Below are positions 8,084-17,598 of a stretch of 64,000 nucleotides of DNA, one piece after another (positions within the stretch are counted from its first letter, which is position 1; the number at the start of each line of letters is the position of its first letter). The notes beneath the pieces are model-generated. The model searched no databases. It was not told where the DNA came from and saw only the letters and a program-made list of their open reading frames with translations. The stretch covers positions 1 to 64,000 of the forward strand of contig CAJOND010000012.1 of the NCBI GenBank assembly GCA_905236675.1, written 5' to 3'. The translations under genes and the position numbers were made by a program. This DNA comes from Candidatus Rifleibacteriota bacterium (GTDB lineage Bacteria > Muiribacteriota > Ozemobacteria > Ozemobacterales > Ozemobacteraceae).

Positions 8084-8453
8084 ATAATTATATAAATTTT
8101 TCTTTTATTATATCCATTTAATAATCAATATTTCAAGTTCATTATAATATTCAAGAATAATTTTATAAAGGAAAATAATCCTTATTTAATAAAGAACGCT
8201 TGATTACAGAAACTTTAAGTGAAAAGTAGAAGAAACATGATGGCAAATCTCTTCAGCAGCGTCTTATTGTTACATATTCCCTAAAGTATAGAGACTAAAT
8301 TAAAATTATAATTTATCGAAAAATTTATTATTAATCAACTCTATTGTTTTTATTTTAAAAAAGATATATTCTTTAAATAATAGAGAGTAGTTATATTTTA
8401 TACAATCTAATATTTCTTTATCATATAAATAAGGATGAATAATATTAATAGAT
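8084..8453. other. Gene-free stretch between divergent genes
   Basis: This stretch of about 370 AT-rich bases separates the minus-strand membrane protein and the plus-strand glycosyltransferase run. I see no convincing ORF, hairpin terminator or RNA gene here. It presumably carries the promoters of both flanking units. Confidence 0.5.
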
Positions 8454-9473
8454 ATGAGAGAACCTTTTATATCTGTAATAATACCTGTATATAATGCAGA
8501 AAAATATTTGCATAAAGGCTTAGATTCTGTTATCAATCATACATATAATAACCTCGAAATCATATTAATTGATGATGGTTCTACTGATAAAAGCTCTGAA
8601 ATATGTGATGAATATGCCTCTAAAGATTCTAGAATCATAGTTAAACATAAAGAAAATGGCGGTGTTAGTTCTGCAAGGAATGCTGCGCTAGATTTAATTA
8701 AGGGTGAATATGTAGCTTTTGTAGACAGTGATGACTATGTAGAACCTGATTATATCGAATATTTATATAGATTAATTTATGATAGCAATGCGAATATATC
8801 CTGTTGTCAATTTTCTATGTTTGATGAAAATGGTAATCAAAAAAGAATCCCAAACAAACAAGAAAAAAATGTAATAATAGGCAATGAAGAATGTTTCAGA
8901 TATCTTATCTATAATGATGACAATTATAGTTGGGGTAAATTATTTGAAACAAGATTATTTAAACACATTAGATATAGAGGTAAATCATTTGATGATACTT
9001 TAACTGTATATAAAATCTTTGCAAAATGTGAGAAATTAGTTATTGGAGAAAAAGTTAAATATAATTATTTATATAGAAAAAACTCTATATGCCACTCTAT
9101 TGATATTCAAAAAATGGAAAGAATTATAGGTTACATTGAACATAGAGATTTTATAGTTAATAATTTCCCTCAAATGAAAGGATTTGCAGAAAGAAAAATT
9201 ATAAAAACCTGTAATTGGTTACTACGTAAAATTATAATAAATAAACATCAACCAATAAGTTTGATTGAAAACAAAAGTGATTTTAAAGACGGTAAAAACC
9301 TATTACAAAAAACTTACAGAAATTATTATAAAAATTATATAAGTATAAAAGGAATATCTTTAAGAGAAAAATTATTTACTTTTTGTGCTGCCATTAGTTT
9401 AGTTTTAACCATAAGAATTTATAGAATGAAATACCATATAGTTTCTAGAATAAACTTTTCAACTATATTATAA
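8454..9473 (+). CDS. Family 2 glycosyltransferase
   Basis: This 339-residue GT-A fold enzyme starts with the canonical ISVIIPVYNAEKYL strand. It then shows IILIDDGSTDKS, the NGGVSSARNAALD helix and the metal-binding FVDSDDYVEPDY motif (DSD). Such enzymes transfer a nucleotide-activated sugar to a lipid-linked or growing glycan at the cytoplasmic face. The C-terminal 60 residues are basic with an amphipathic or hydrophobic stretch that may anchor it to the membrane. It is the first of three GT2 genes in a row and is very similar to the next one, so the pair probably arose by duplication. The acceptor and donor sugars cannot be read from sequence. Confidence 0.92.
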   Translation: MREPFISVIIPVYNAEKYLHKGLDSVINHTYNNLEIILIDDGSTDKSSEICDEYASKDSRIIVKHKENGGVSSARNAALDLIKGEYVAFVDSDDYVEPDYIEYLYRLIYDSNANISCCQFSMFDENGNQKRIPNKQEKNVIIGNEECFRYLIYNDDNYSWGKLFETRLFKHIRYRGKSFDDTLTVYKIFAKCEKLVIGEKVKYNYLYRKNSICHSIDIQKMERIIGYIEHRDFIVNNFPQMKGFAERKIIKTCNWLLRKIIINKHQPISLIENKSDFKDGKNLLQKTYRNYYKNYISIKGISLREKLFTFCAAISLVLTIRIYRMKYHIVSRINFSTIL

Positions 9474-9485
9474 AGGAGATTAATA

Positions 9486-10511
9486 ATGCAAACTCCTTTA
9501 ATATCAGTAATAATACCTGTTTATAAAGTAGAAAAGTATCTTGAAAAGTGCTTGGATTCTGTTATCAATCAAACTTATAAAAATCTGGAAATTATAGTTG
9601 TTGATGATGGTTCTCTGGATAAATGTCCTGAAATTTGCGATAGATTCTCCCATAAAGACTCAAGAATAAAAGTTATTCACCAATCAAATAAAGGCTTGTC
9701 CGAAGCAAGAAATGCCGGGTTAGACATATTCAAAGGAGAATATGTGGCTTTTGTTGACAGTGATGATTATGTTGAAAAGGACTATATAGAATACTTATAT
9801 AATTTATTACTTGAAAATAAATCTGAAATCTCTTGCTGTCAATATACGAAAATTGATGAAAGTTATAACATAATATATAAGAAGAAGTCTGATAAGAAAA
9901 TTATTTGTGGAGCAGAAAATTGTTTAATATCCTTAATAAGTGATAAAATAATAACAAATACTGCATGGGGGAAACTTTTTAAAAGATATTTTTTCAATAA
10001 TATAAGGTTTAAAGGTAAAGCATATGAAGACATCCAAACAACATATAAAATTTTAGTTCGATGTAAATCTTTAATTAATGGTGATAAAGCAAAATATTAT
10101 TATTTATTGAGACAGTCTAGTATTTCCCAATCAATTGATATAAATCAACTTGATCGAATATATGCATACATAGAACAAAAAAATTATTTTGAAAAACATT
10201 TTCCATTATTAAATTTTTATTCAAAAAGAAATATTATTACAATTAGTAATAACATTTTACAAAAAATAATTCATAGTAAATGTAATTTACATAATTTTTT
10301 ATACTCTAATTATAATAATATGATTGTAAAAGATTTTTTAAAAAATACTTATAGAGAAAATATGATAGCTTTTCTTAAAGAATATAATAGTTCTTTCAAA
10401 TCAAAGCTATTTTCTGTTATGTGTGGAATAAGTATCCCAATAACTGTTAAACTATATAGATTAAAAAACAATTTAAAATTAAAAAGTTCTTTATTTTTCT
10501 TAAAACATTAG
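9486..10511 (+). CDS. Family 2 glycosyltransferase
   Basis: This 341-residue paralogue of the preceding gene has the same order of motifs: ISVIIPVYKVEKYLEKCLDS, IIVVDDGSLDK, SEARNAGLD and FVDSDDYVEKDYIEYLY. A strong ribosome site (AAAGGAGATTAATA before ATG) and a 12-bp gap from the preceding gene show that the two are co-transcribed. The C-terminal third diverges from the first copy, consistent with a different acceptor. It likely adds one sugar to the surface glycan exported by the Wzm/Wzt pair. Confidence 0.92.
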   Translation: MQTPLISVIIPVYKVEKYLEKCLDSVINQTYKNLEIIVVDDGSLDKCPEICDRFSHKDSRIKVIHQSNKGLSEARNAGLDIFKGEYVAFVDSDDYVEKDYIEYLYNLLLENKSEISCCQYTKIDESYNIIYKKKSDKKIICGAENCLISLISDKIITNTAWGKLFKRYFFNNIRFKGKAYEDIQTTYKILVRCKSLINGDKAKYYYLLRQSSISQSIDINQLDRIYAYIEQKNYFEKHFPLLNFYSKRNIITISNNILQKIIHSKCNLHNFLYSNYNNMIVKDFLKNTYRENMIAFLKEYNSSFKSKLFSVMCGISIPITVKLYRLKNNLKLKSSLFFLKH

Positions 10512-10545
10512 GTTAGAGATAATATTGAGAAGAATACAAATAAAA

Positions 10546-11517
10546 ATGGATTTAAGTATAATAATACCTCATTATGAAAATATAGATGGTCTAGAAATAT
10601 TATTACAAAGTATTTTTTCTGATTCTATTATTCATCCAGATATTTATTTTGAAGTCTTGGTTATTGACGATTATTCTTGTGACAAAACAAAGGAAGAATT
10701 AATTAGACTTCAATCAAAATTCAATTTTAAACTATATCATAATGATTCTATAAAATCTGCAGGAACCTGTAGGAATATAGGCATTGATAATTCCAAAGGT
10801 AAATGGTTATTATTTGCAGATTCCGATGATTACTTTCTGCCTGAATTTTTGAAGAACGTTTCAAAATATTTTGATTATGACTTCGATATTGTATTTTTCC
10901 CTCCTATTTCTCGAGTGAGTGGAAGTGATATAGAATCAGACAGACATATTAAATATCAAAAGCTAATTAATGATTATAAATATAACAACGATGAATTGTT
11001 GCTAAGGATAAAATGGTTATCTCCTTGGTCTAAACTTATAAAGAAAGAATTAATTATAAAAAACAGGATTAAATTTGATTCTATATTAGCAGGTAATGAT
11101 ATATATTTTTCAATAAGTATTGGTTTAAAAGCGAATAGAATAAATATAGATGAATGTAATATTTATTGTATTAATAAGCGTCAAATCTCTTTGGTTGCTA
11201 ATCCTACTTATGAGCATTGTTTTTCAAGAATTAAAGGACAGTTAAATGGGAATAAACTTTTATATGAAAATAAACTGGGAAAATACAAATTTAGTTTTCT
11301 AAGATTGATAATCAAAACTTCAAGATTTGGCTTTTTACATTTTTGGAAAGCTTTTTGTTATATATTGCTTAATCTCGATAACCCTTTCAATAATTTTCCT
11401 TTATTTATACATGAGTATCTAAAATCAAAAAATTATAGAAATGGTGGAAAACCATTAAAAGCAATAATTCAAGCAATTTATAGAAGAATTTGTATGTTTT
11501 TTGAAAAAAAACGATAG
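10546..11517 (+). CDS. Family 2 glycosyltransferase, divergent
   Basis: Here the GT2 core is more distant from the two upstream copies. It starts MDLSIIIPHYENIDGLEILL, with VLVIDDYSCDKTKEEL, SAGTCRNIGIDNSKGKWLLF and the metal site ADSDDYFLPEF. The family pattern is complete, so activity is likely. I place the start at ATG 10546, where GT2 proteins normally begin; a TTG seven codons earlier lacks a better ribosome site. It follows the second GT2 gene by about 34 bp in the same direction. The 158 bp after it hold no supported gene. Confidence 0.88.
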   Translation: MDLSIIIPHYENIDGLEILLQSIFSDSIIHPDIYFEVLVIDDYSCDKTKEELIRLQSKFNFKLYHNDSIKSAGTCRNIGIDNSKGKWLLFADSDDYFLPEFLKNVSKYFDYDFDIVFFPPISRVSGSDIESDRHIKYQKLINDYKYNNDELLLRIKWLSPWSKLIKKELIIKNRIKFDSILAGNDIYFSISIGLKANRINIDECNIYCINKRQISLVANPTYEHCFSRIKGQLNGNKLLYENKLGKYKFSFLRLIIKTSRFGFLHFWKAFCYILLNLDNPFNNFPLFIHEYLKSKNYRNGGKPLKAIIQAIYRRICMFFEKKR

Positions 11518-11675
11518 ACTAGTGCTTTAAAATAAGTGTGAACTTTAAAGCTTTTGAATACTACCAACTTATCTCCCCACGCAGGTGCAATTCTCTCTGA
11601 ACTTCTCCCTTCTCCCTTATCTCTATAATAATTCTTCCTTGCTTTTGAAAATAAACTCATTTAAAATACTAAATC

Positions 11676-12680
11676 ATGAAAGAAAAAATAGATTTTGTAG
11701 TAACCTGGGTTGATGGAAGTGATCCAAATTGGTTAGAAGAAAGAAATAAATATTTAACAGAGAAAGTTGCTGAAATAGATGATCTAAATTCAGATTGTCG
11801 ATTTCGGGAAATGGGGACTTTACGTTATTGGTTTAGAACTGTTGAAAGATACGCTCCTTGGGTGAATAAGATTCATTTTATAACCTGTGGACATCTGCCC
11901 AAATGGCTGAATACAAATAACGAAAAGTTGAATATAATAAAACATTCTGATTATATTCCCTCTGATTACTTACCAACTTTTAATTCTCATGTAATAGAGT
12001 TTAATCTACATAGAATAAAAGAATTAAGTGAATACTTTGTTTTGTTCAATGATGATATGTTTTTAAATGACTATGTTAGAGAAGAATTTTTCTTTAAAAA
12101 TGGTTTGCCTAGAGGGTCTGCAATACTAAGTCCAATATTTCCGGTAAATAGTTTTAGACGTGTAATATTTAATAGCACTATTTTGTTAAATAGGAATTTT
12201 GATTTTAGAACATCTGTCAGGAAGAATTTCAGAAAGTTTTTTAGTTTACAATATGGTTGGTCGAAGAATATAACTAATATTTTTTATAGCTTATATAAAG
12301 ATCTTTGTGGTTTTAAAGAAAGTCATACGGCTAATCCTTTGTTAAAATCTGTATTAAAGGAAATTTGGGAAAAAGAAGGAAAAACCTTGGATAAATTATC
12401 TAGAAATAAGTTTAGAACAAGTGAAGATATTATTCAGTGGTTGATAAAGAATTGGCAATATATGTCTGGAAAATTTGTCCCTATTAGACCTGGTTATACT
12501 AAGTTTTTTTATATGGGGCGTGACAATGTTTCAATAATAAAATCAATAAGAGATAGTAAATATAAAGTAATCTGTATAAATGACGGAGAATTAAATAATA
12601 GTTTTCAAGAATCTAAAAAAGCAATCATTGAAGCATTTGAAGAGAAGTTTTCACAAAAATCTTCATTCGAAAAAGACTAA
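11676..12680 (+). CDS. Stealth-family sugar-phosphate transferase
   Basis: This 334-residue protein has the four conserved regions of Stealth proteins. CR1 is IDFVVTWVDGSDPNW at the N terminus. CR2 runs from CRFREMGTLRYWFRTVERYAPW through IHFIT to YLPTFNSHVIEFNLHRI and FVLFNDDMFLN. CR3 is around HTANPLLKSVLKEIW. A CR4-like block is FVPIRPGYTKFF. Stealth enzymes, related to human GNPTAB, transfer hexose-1-phosphate from a nucleotide sugar to build phosphodiester-linked capsule or exopolysaccharide. The position after three glycosyltransferases supports a role in the same surface glycan, which would then contain sugar-phosphate linkages. A close paralogue follows. Confidence 0.9.
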   Translation: MKEKIDFVVTWVDGSDPNWLEERNKYLTEKVAEIDDLNSDCRFREMGTLRYWFRTVERYAPWVNKIHFITCGHLPKWLNTNNEKLNIIKHSDYIPSDYLPTFNSHVIEFNLHRIKELSEYFVLFNDDMFLNDYVREEFFFKNGLPRGSAILSPIFPVNSFRRVIFNSTILLNRNFDFRTSVRKNFRKFFSLQYGWSKNITNIFYSLYKDLCGFKESHTANPLLKSVLKEIWEKEGKTLDKLSRNKFRTSEDIIQWLIKNWQYMSGKFVPIRPGYTKFFYMGRDNVSIIKSIRDSKYKVICINDGELNNSFQESKKAIIEAFEEKFSQKSSFEKD

Positions 12681-12843
12681 ACAAAAATAAGACGTAAAAC
12701 TCTTAAGAAAAATTAACAATTCTTTTCTTGAAAAATAATAAAAATAATGATAAAAGCTAGATTATTCTTCTTTTATTTTAAGTTGTATAAAAGAGGATAA
12801 TTATATTCAATTTTTCATAATATATATGTATAAAAAAAGTTTC

Positions 12844-13845
12844 ATGTCTAATAAAATAGATTTTGTTGTTTCTTGGATTAATGATAGTGATCCAAAATGG
12901 ATAGAGAATAAGAATAGGTATTTTGATAAAACAAGTGATATTAATGATATTTTAATAGCTGAATGCAGATATAGAGACTGGGGATTCATTCGCTACTGGT
13001 TCAGGTCTGTAGAAAAATATGCACCCTGGGTAAATAAGATTCATTTTATAACCTATGAACATATACCTGAATGGTTAAATACAAGTCACGAAAAACTAAA
13101 TATAATAAAACATTCTGATTATATTCCCTCAGAATACTTACCAACTTTTAATTCAGATGTAATTGAAATGAATATACATCGAATAAAAGAACTTAGTGAA
13201 CAATTTGTTTTATTTAACGATGATTTGTTTTTAAATGACTATGTTTCTGAGAAATTTTTCTTTAAAAATAATCTTCCTAGAGGTTCTGCTATTTTTACCA
13301 CGATTGTTCCTAATTCAAATTTTTCATATATAGCATTAAATAATACTTTAATAATTAATAAGCATTTTGATAAACGGAAGGTTATAAAAAAATACTTCTG
13401 GAAATTTTTCAATTTTAGATACCATTATCACAACTTAAGAAACTTAATTTTTAATTATCCACCTAAAATAACCTGTTTTAGAGAACACCATACTGCAAAT
13501 GCCTTATTGAAAATCACATTAGAAGAAATATGGGTAAAAGAAAACCTATTATTAGATAAAGTTTCTAAGAATAAATTTAGAAGCAAAGAAGATGTAAATC
13601 AGTGGTTAATAAAAAACTGGCAATTTATGCAAGGGAAATTTCAGCCTATTAACCCAGATTATACCCATAGCTTTGCAATTTCTACAGACAATAGCCTTAT
13701 CTTAAAAGCTTTAAAAGAAAAAAAGTATAAAGTTATTTGCATAAATGATACCAACATGGATTTTGATTTTGAAAAGGCAAAAAAAGAATTAATAACTGCT
13801 TTACAAATAAAATTTCCACAAAAATCTAGTTTTGAGATAGATTAA
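12844..13845 (+). CDS. Second Stealth-family sugar-phosphate transferase
   Basis: This tandem paralogue of the preceding gene has long near-identical stretches, such as KLNIIKHSDYIPSEYLPTFN and the HRIKELSE...FVLFNDD block. CR1 reads WINDSDPKW instead of the usual WVDGSDP, so the glycine-aspartate part of the first motif is altered. The CR2 aspartates (FNDD) are intact. I use the ATG at 12844, which aligns with the start of the paralogue; an in-frame ATG at 12826 is also possible. Gene duplication followed by divergence suggests two different phosphosugar linkages or acceptors. Confidence 0.87.
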   Translation: MSNKIDFVVSWINDSDPKWIENKNRYFDKTSDINDILIAECRYRDWGFIRYWFRSVEKYAPWVNKIHFITYEHIPEWLNTSHEKLNIIKHSDYIPSEYLPTFNSDVIEMNIHRIKELSEQFVLFNDDLFLNDYVSEKFFFKNNLPRGSAIFTTIVPNSNFSYIALNNTLIINKHFDKRKVIKKYFWKFFNFRYHYHNLRNLIFNYPPKITCFREHHTANALLKITLEEIWVKENLLLDKVSKNKFRSKEDVNQWLIKNWQFMQGKFQPINPDYTHSFAISTDNSLILKALKEKKYKVICINDTNMDFDFEKAKKELITALQIKFPQKSSFEID

Positions 13846-13999
13846 TTTAAAATACCTCTATTAATAAATGGGTTTATAAAAACTTGATATTTTTCTTCAA
13901 AACCATTAACATGATAGTTTAAATAATCTAAATCAAAAAAATAGATAGATTATAAAAATAAAAAAATAACTATAATTAATAAACAAACGGAAAAAATAT

Positions 14000-15163
14000 A
14001 TGAACGTAATTTATTTATCACCACATTTCCCACCAAACTTTATAGAATTTGTAATAGGTCTCGCAAATAGAGGCATTAACGTATTAGGTATTGCTGAAGA
14101 TTATTATGATGGCTTAGATGAAAGACTTAAAAATTCATTAGCCGACTATTATCAAGTTGGAAGTATGGAAGATTATGATCAGGTATATCGTGCTGCCGCT
14201 TTCTTCTGCCATAAATGGGGAAGAATCGCCAGTGTAGAATCTAATAATGAATATTGGATGATGCTTGAAGGCAAATTGCGTGAAGACTTCAATATCCCTG
14301 GTCCAAAGATTCAGGAAACAATAAACCTTCAGAAAAAATCTGAAATGAAAAAGCTTTTCATCAAAGCAGGTGCACCTGTAGCTGATGGAATGATAATCAC
14401 CGATAGAAAATCATTAGATGATTTTATTAAGAAGCATGGCTATCCTGTTTTTGCGAAACCAGACCGCGGTGTTGGCGGAGCTGGCGGTTTTAAAATTGCT
14501 AACGAAGACGATGTAGCTAATTTCTGGTTAAAGAAACCTGAAGATTGCGAATACTTTGTTGAAGAATTTGTCGATGGTGCTTTAACTACATTTGATGGTC
14601 TAGTAAATAAAGACGGTGAAGTAGAATTTACTTCTTCTTTGTATTCTCCAAATTCAGCCCACGATTTGTTAGCTAAAAATGACGATTTAAGCTTCTACAT
14701 CAATAGAGTAATTCCTGCTGACCAAGAAGAAATAGGTCGCAGATGCTTAAAAGAATTTAATCTCAAAGCAAGATTTTTCCATTTAGAATTCTTACGAAAA
14801 AAAGATGGTAGTTTAATTGTAATGGAAATGAATTGTAGAGCTCCTGGTGGATATACAGTCGACCTCATGAATTATGCAAATGACGTAAACATTTATCAGG
14901 AATGGGCTAATATGGTTGCTGGCAATCATTTCCAGGAAAAATTTGAACGCAAATATTATGCTGCACATATTTCTAGAAAAGATGGCAAAAATTATCTACA
15001 CGATAATGATGAAATATTTGCAAGCTATGGTGATAAAATTACATCTTACCAGATTCTTCCACCAATATTTGCAGATGTAATGGGCAATGAAGCATTCCTA
15101 GTCAGAGCAGAAACGGAAGCAGAAATTGGTGAAATGGTTAAATTTATTCAAGAAAAAGCTTAA
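14000..15163 (+). CDS. ATP-grasp ligase
   Basis: This 387-residue protein has a Rossmann-like N-terminal domain (NVIYLSPHFPPNFIEFVIGL). The ATP-grasp core follows: the A-loop KHGYPVFAKPDRGVGGAGGFKI with its ATP-binding lysine, EYFVEEFVDG, and the metal/ATP segment IVMEMNCRAPGGYTVDLMNY. Such carboxylate-amine/thiol ligases couple a carboxylate to a nucleophile through an acylphosphate. Relatives include PurK, biotin carboxylase and amino-acid ligases. It is followed by the gluzincin-like gene with almost no gap, implying co-transcription. It is separate from the glycan genes by about 150 bp. The substrate is unknown. Confidence 0.85.
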   Translation: MNVIYLSPHFPPNFIEFVIGLANRGINVLGIAEDYYDGLDERLKNSLADYYQVGSMEDYDQVYRAAAFFCHKWGRIASVESNNEYWMMLEGKLREDFNIPGPKIQETINLQKKSEMKKLFIKAGAPVADGMIITDRKSLDDFIKKHGYPVFAKPDRGVGGAGGFKIANEDDVANFWLKKPEDCEYFVEEFVDGALTTFDGLVNKDGEVEFTSSLYSPNSAHDLLAKNDDLSFYINRVIPADQEEIGRRCLKEFNLKARFFHLEFLRKKDGSLIVMEMNCRAPGGYTVDLMNYANDVNIYQEWANMVAGNHFQEKFERKYYAAHISRKDGKNYLHDNDEIFASYGDKITSYQILPPIFADVMGNEAFLVRAETEAEIGEMVKFIQEKA

Positions 15164-15175
15164 TTGGTGATTAAT

Positions 15176-15955
15176 ATGTCTGGATTAACTAATAATTCAC
15201 AACAAAAATTTGAACTACGTGGTTATTCTGTATTTTTTGACATAAACGACAGTTTATCTGCTGAAAATTTATTAGATAGTCTAGACAGAGCTACACCAAT
15301 ATTAAAACAAGTATTTGAAATTGATGAACCTCAAGGTAGTTTTTATTTAGTAAAAGACTACTCTGAGGTTCAATCAGTATTAGGAAATACTGGAAAAGCA
15401 AATGATATAATTTTCTACAATATACTTTCAAATTGTATTTGTTTAAGATCTGACAAAATAAAAACTAATTCGTGCGGTGAAATCGGTGTCAAAGCTCTCG
15501 GTCTTTTAATTTTTAATAAAGCTGTAAATGAAAGAGAAGTCAGAATAAAACAATGGAGAACTCCTTCTTGGCTGCGTGAAGGTTTTGCATTCCAGGCATC
15601 TTATAAAATAAGACAAGACCATATAGAATGGCTCCAGTCTGGTTGGGAAAAATTACAAACTGCTCAGAAACAAGGTTCTCTCTTAAAACCTAATATGTTA
15701 ATTAGAGACTTATCGACTATAATTGATCCCCAAAAATTAGAATTAGCCAAATTTCAATCATATTATATGGTTAAATTACTTCTCAGCATTTATTGTGATA
15801 AATTTTTCTCTAAGTATTCTACACTTATGAAAGCAATAGATGATATGGATTCTGAAAACTGTTTCCGACAGATAACCAGTTTTAGTTATGAAAAATTCTT
15901 TTCAATGTTTGAGAATTGGGTTCAAAAGGTTAATGCCTGGACTGCTATGGAATAA
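15176..15955 (+). CDS. Degenerate gluzincin-like (peptidase MA-type) protein
   Basis: This protein of about 259 residues contains TPSWLREGFAFQ, which matches the P-x-WLxEG block carrying the third zinc ligand (Glu) of gluzincin and MA-like metallopeptidases. Where the HExxH helix should be, about 30 residues upstream, the sequence reads GVKALGLLIFNKA with no histidines. The protein is therefore probably not an active zinc protease, or only the fold is shared. No signal peptide is visible. I place the start at ATG 15176; TTG and GTG codons just upstream overlap the end of the ATP-grasp gene. It may work with that ligase. The assignment rests on one motif and is tentative. Confidence 0.5.
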   Translation: MSGLTNNSQQKFELRGYSVFFDINDSLSAENLLDSLDRATPILKQVFEIDEPQGSFYLVKDYSEVQSVLGNTGKANDIIFYNILSNCICLRSDKIKTNSCGEIGVKALGLLIFNKAVNEREVRIKQWRTPSWLREGFAFQASYKIRQDHIEWLQSGWEKLQTAQKQGSLLKPNMLIRDLSTIIDPQKLELAKFQSYYMVKLLLSIYCDKFFSKYSTLMKAIDDMDSENCFRQITSFSYEKFFSMFENWVQKVNAWTAME

Positions 15956-15972
15956 CTTTAACCGAAAGAAAC

Positions 15973-16583
15973 ATGAGATTAAACAGAGTTGAAAAAATCA
16001 CTTTCATTACTCTTTCAATTACAATTATAATTTTATTAATAGTTTTATTTATTAATATTTCAAAAGCTGACGTATCTCATAAATATATTCATAGTATTAT
16101 TAACAAGATTTCAAAACTTACCGACAAAACGCCACTTGAAAAAACATTTTATTTTGATGAAAAAGAGAGTTTCAATAAACTAAATTTAAATAGAACCAAC
16201 CAGGAAAGTATAAAGACAATTCCTTGCCTTAGTGCGCCTCTAGCCAAACGAATATATGAATACATAAATTCACATAATGGGATAAGTGATTTAAAAGAAT
16301 TATCAGACATTAAAGGCATGACCAAAAAGAAGCTCAAAGATTTAGATAAATATGCTACAGTTATGGGCGGACATTCTGGATCAGCAGCTTGGGGAGATAA
16401 AGTTAATTTAAATTTTACTATGAATTAAGTAGTTTGCCAGGTATTAGCAAAAAGATGGCAGAAAAGATTATAAATTTTAGAAACTCTAATGGAGGTTTTC
16501 ATTCATTGGATGATTTATACGAAATACCTGGTTTGACAGAAAATACTATAAAAAAGTTTATTGATAGAGTTGAGGTTAAATAA
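15973..16583 (+). pseudogene. ComEA-like DNA-binding membrane protein, frameshifted
   Basis: An intact first part of 151 codons has an N-terminal membrane anchor (about 10-30) and one helix-hairpin-helix unit (LNLNRTNQESIKTIPCLSAPLAKRI in two halves, then LSDIKGMTKKKLKDL). It ends VNLNFTMN at a TAA (16426-16428). Shifting frame by one base there opens a second HhH unit: SSLPGISKKMAEKIINFR, then LYEIPGLTENTIKKF, ending at TAA 16581-16583. One missing T in the AATTA run would restore the full protein. ComEA binds incoming DNA during transformation; proteins with tandem HhH units also occur near secretion genes. The next gene is a ComEC-like MBL protein starting three bases later, which supports a functional pairing. 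Confidence 0.72.
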
Positions 16584-16585
16584 TA

Positions 16586-17542
16586 GTGGAAACTTATGGA
16601 TTTGACCAAAAACCTTTTTCAAAACAAAGTTCCAAATTGATTTTAATGGTTTTAATAATTTTGAATATTCTTTTACTATTGACCTTATTTAGTAAAAACC
16701 ATTTTGGATTATTACCAGAACGTTATTATCCTGAACTTATAATTCATTTTGTTAATGTAGGACAAGGCGATTGTTGTGTTATTCAAACCCCAAAAGGTCG
16801 AACATTTGTGGTAGATGGTGGAACAAATGTCAGTGAAAAAGACGCAAAAAAAGAAGGCCGAGAGCTTATTTGTGATTATTTAAGTAAAATTGGTATTGAT
16901 AACATTGATGGAATAGTAGCAACCCATTGGCATGTTGATGATTTTTCTGGTCTTATACCTGTATTAAAGAGGTTTAAAGTAAATACTGTCTATGAAACAC
17001 CTATTGGATTCATTAATGAGTTTTACAATGATTTCGATGAAGCGTGCAAAAAAAATAATTTAAAGAGAATCACAGTCAGATCTGGTAATGTTTTGGAATG
17101 GGGAGACGAATTATTTGTTCAGGTTCTTAATCCTGAAGATATTTATGGTTCAACAAATCATTCTGAAATTAATAATGATTCAATTGTTTTACTCATTAGA
17201 TATGGTAAAGTTCAAGTCCTTCTATGTGCTGATATTCAAGAAGAAGCCGAAAGAGAAATTTTAAAATATAATGAAGGAATCAAAAGTCAGATTATAAAAA
17301 TTCCTGATCATGGAGCAGAAAGAAGTATCTATAAGCCTTTTTTCAAGATGGTAGGAGCTTCTGATGGAGTAATAAGCGTGGGTAATAAAAATAAATTCAA
17401 TTATCCCTCAGATAAAGCTATAGATTGCTTTGATGAATTAGGAATGAAAATTTATAGAACAGATAGAAACGGAAATATTGTTTTAAAAATCGGTGGAAAA
17501 GACGAGAAAGATTACTCTTTCAAAGTTGAGCGAAGTATCTGA
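16586..17542 (+). CDS. ComEC-like MBL-fold hydrolase with membrane anchor
   Basis: This 318-residue protein has one N-terminal membrane segment (about 17-37) and then a metallo-beta-lactamase domain of the ComEC/Rec2 C-terminal type. Signature blocks are IHFVNVGQGDCCVIQTPKG, FVVDGG, the zinc motif THWHVDDFSGL, VLLCADIQEEAE and KIPDHGAE. In full-length ComEC this domain is proposed to degrade the non-transported DNA strand. Here the competence channel domain is absent, as in many stand-alone homologues. The start codon is GTG, three bases after the end of the ComEA-like reading frame. Substrate may be DNA or another phosphodiester. Confidence 0.8.
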   Translation: METYGFDQKPFSKQSSKLILMVLIILNILLLLTLFSKNHFGLLPERYYPELIIHFVNVGQGDCCVIQTPKGRTFVVDGGTNVSEKDAKKEGRELICDYLSKIGIDNIDGIVATHWHVDDFSGLIPVLKRFKVNTVYETPIGFINEFYNDFDEACKKNNLKRITVRSGNVLEWGDELFVQVLNPEDIYGSTNHSEINNDSIVLLIRYGKVQVLLCADIQEEAEREILKYNEGIKSQIIKIPDHGAERSIYKPFFKMVGASDGVISVGNKNKFNYPSDKAIDCFDELGMKIYRTDRNGNIVLKIGGKDEKDYSFKVERSI

Positions 17543-17598
17543 TTAAAGATTGGTGGTTGATGATGAGTAATTGTTTCTTACTTCTTCCATCTTATGTC

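Noticed and set aside
8306-8536. 76-codon minus-strand ORF between the divergent units
   Set aside because: It overlaps the start of the first glycosyltransferase, has no ribosome site or known motif, and its composition looks like non-coding AT-rich sequence.
11478-11660. 60-codon minus-strand ORF after the third glycosyltransferase
   Set aside because: Part of it is the reverse of the coding sequence and the rest is a CT-rich tract; no motif or ribosome site.
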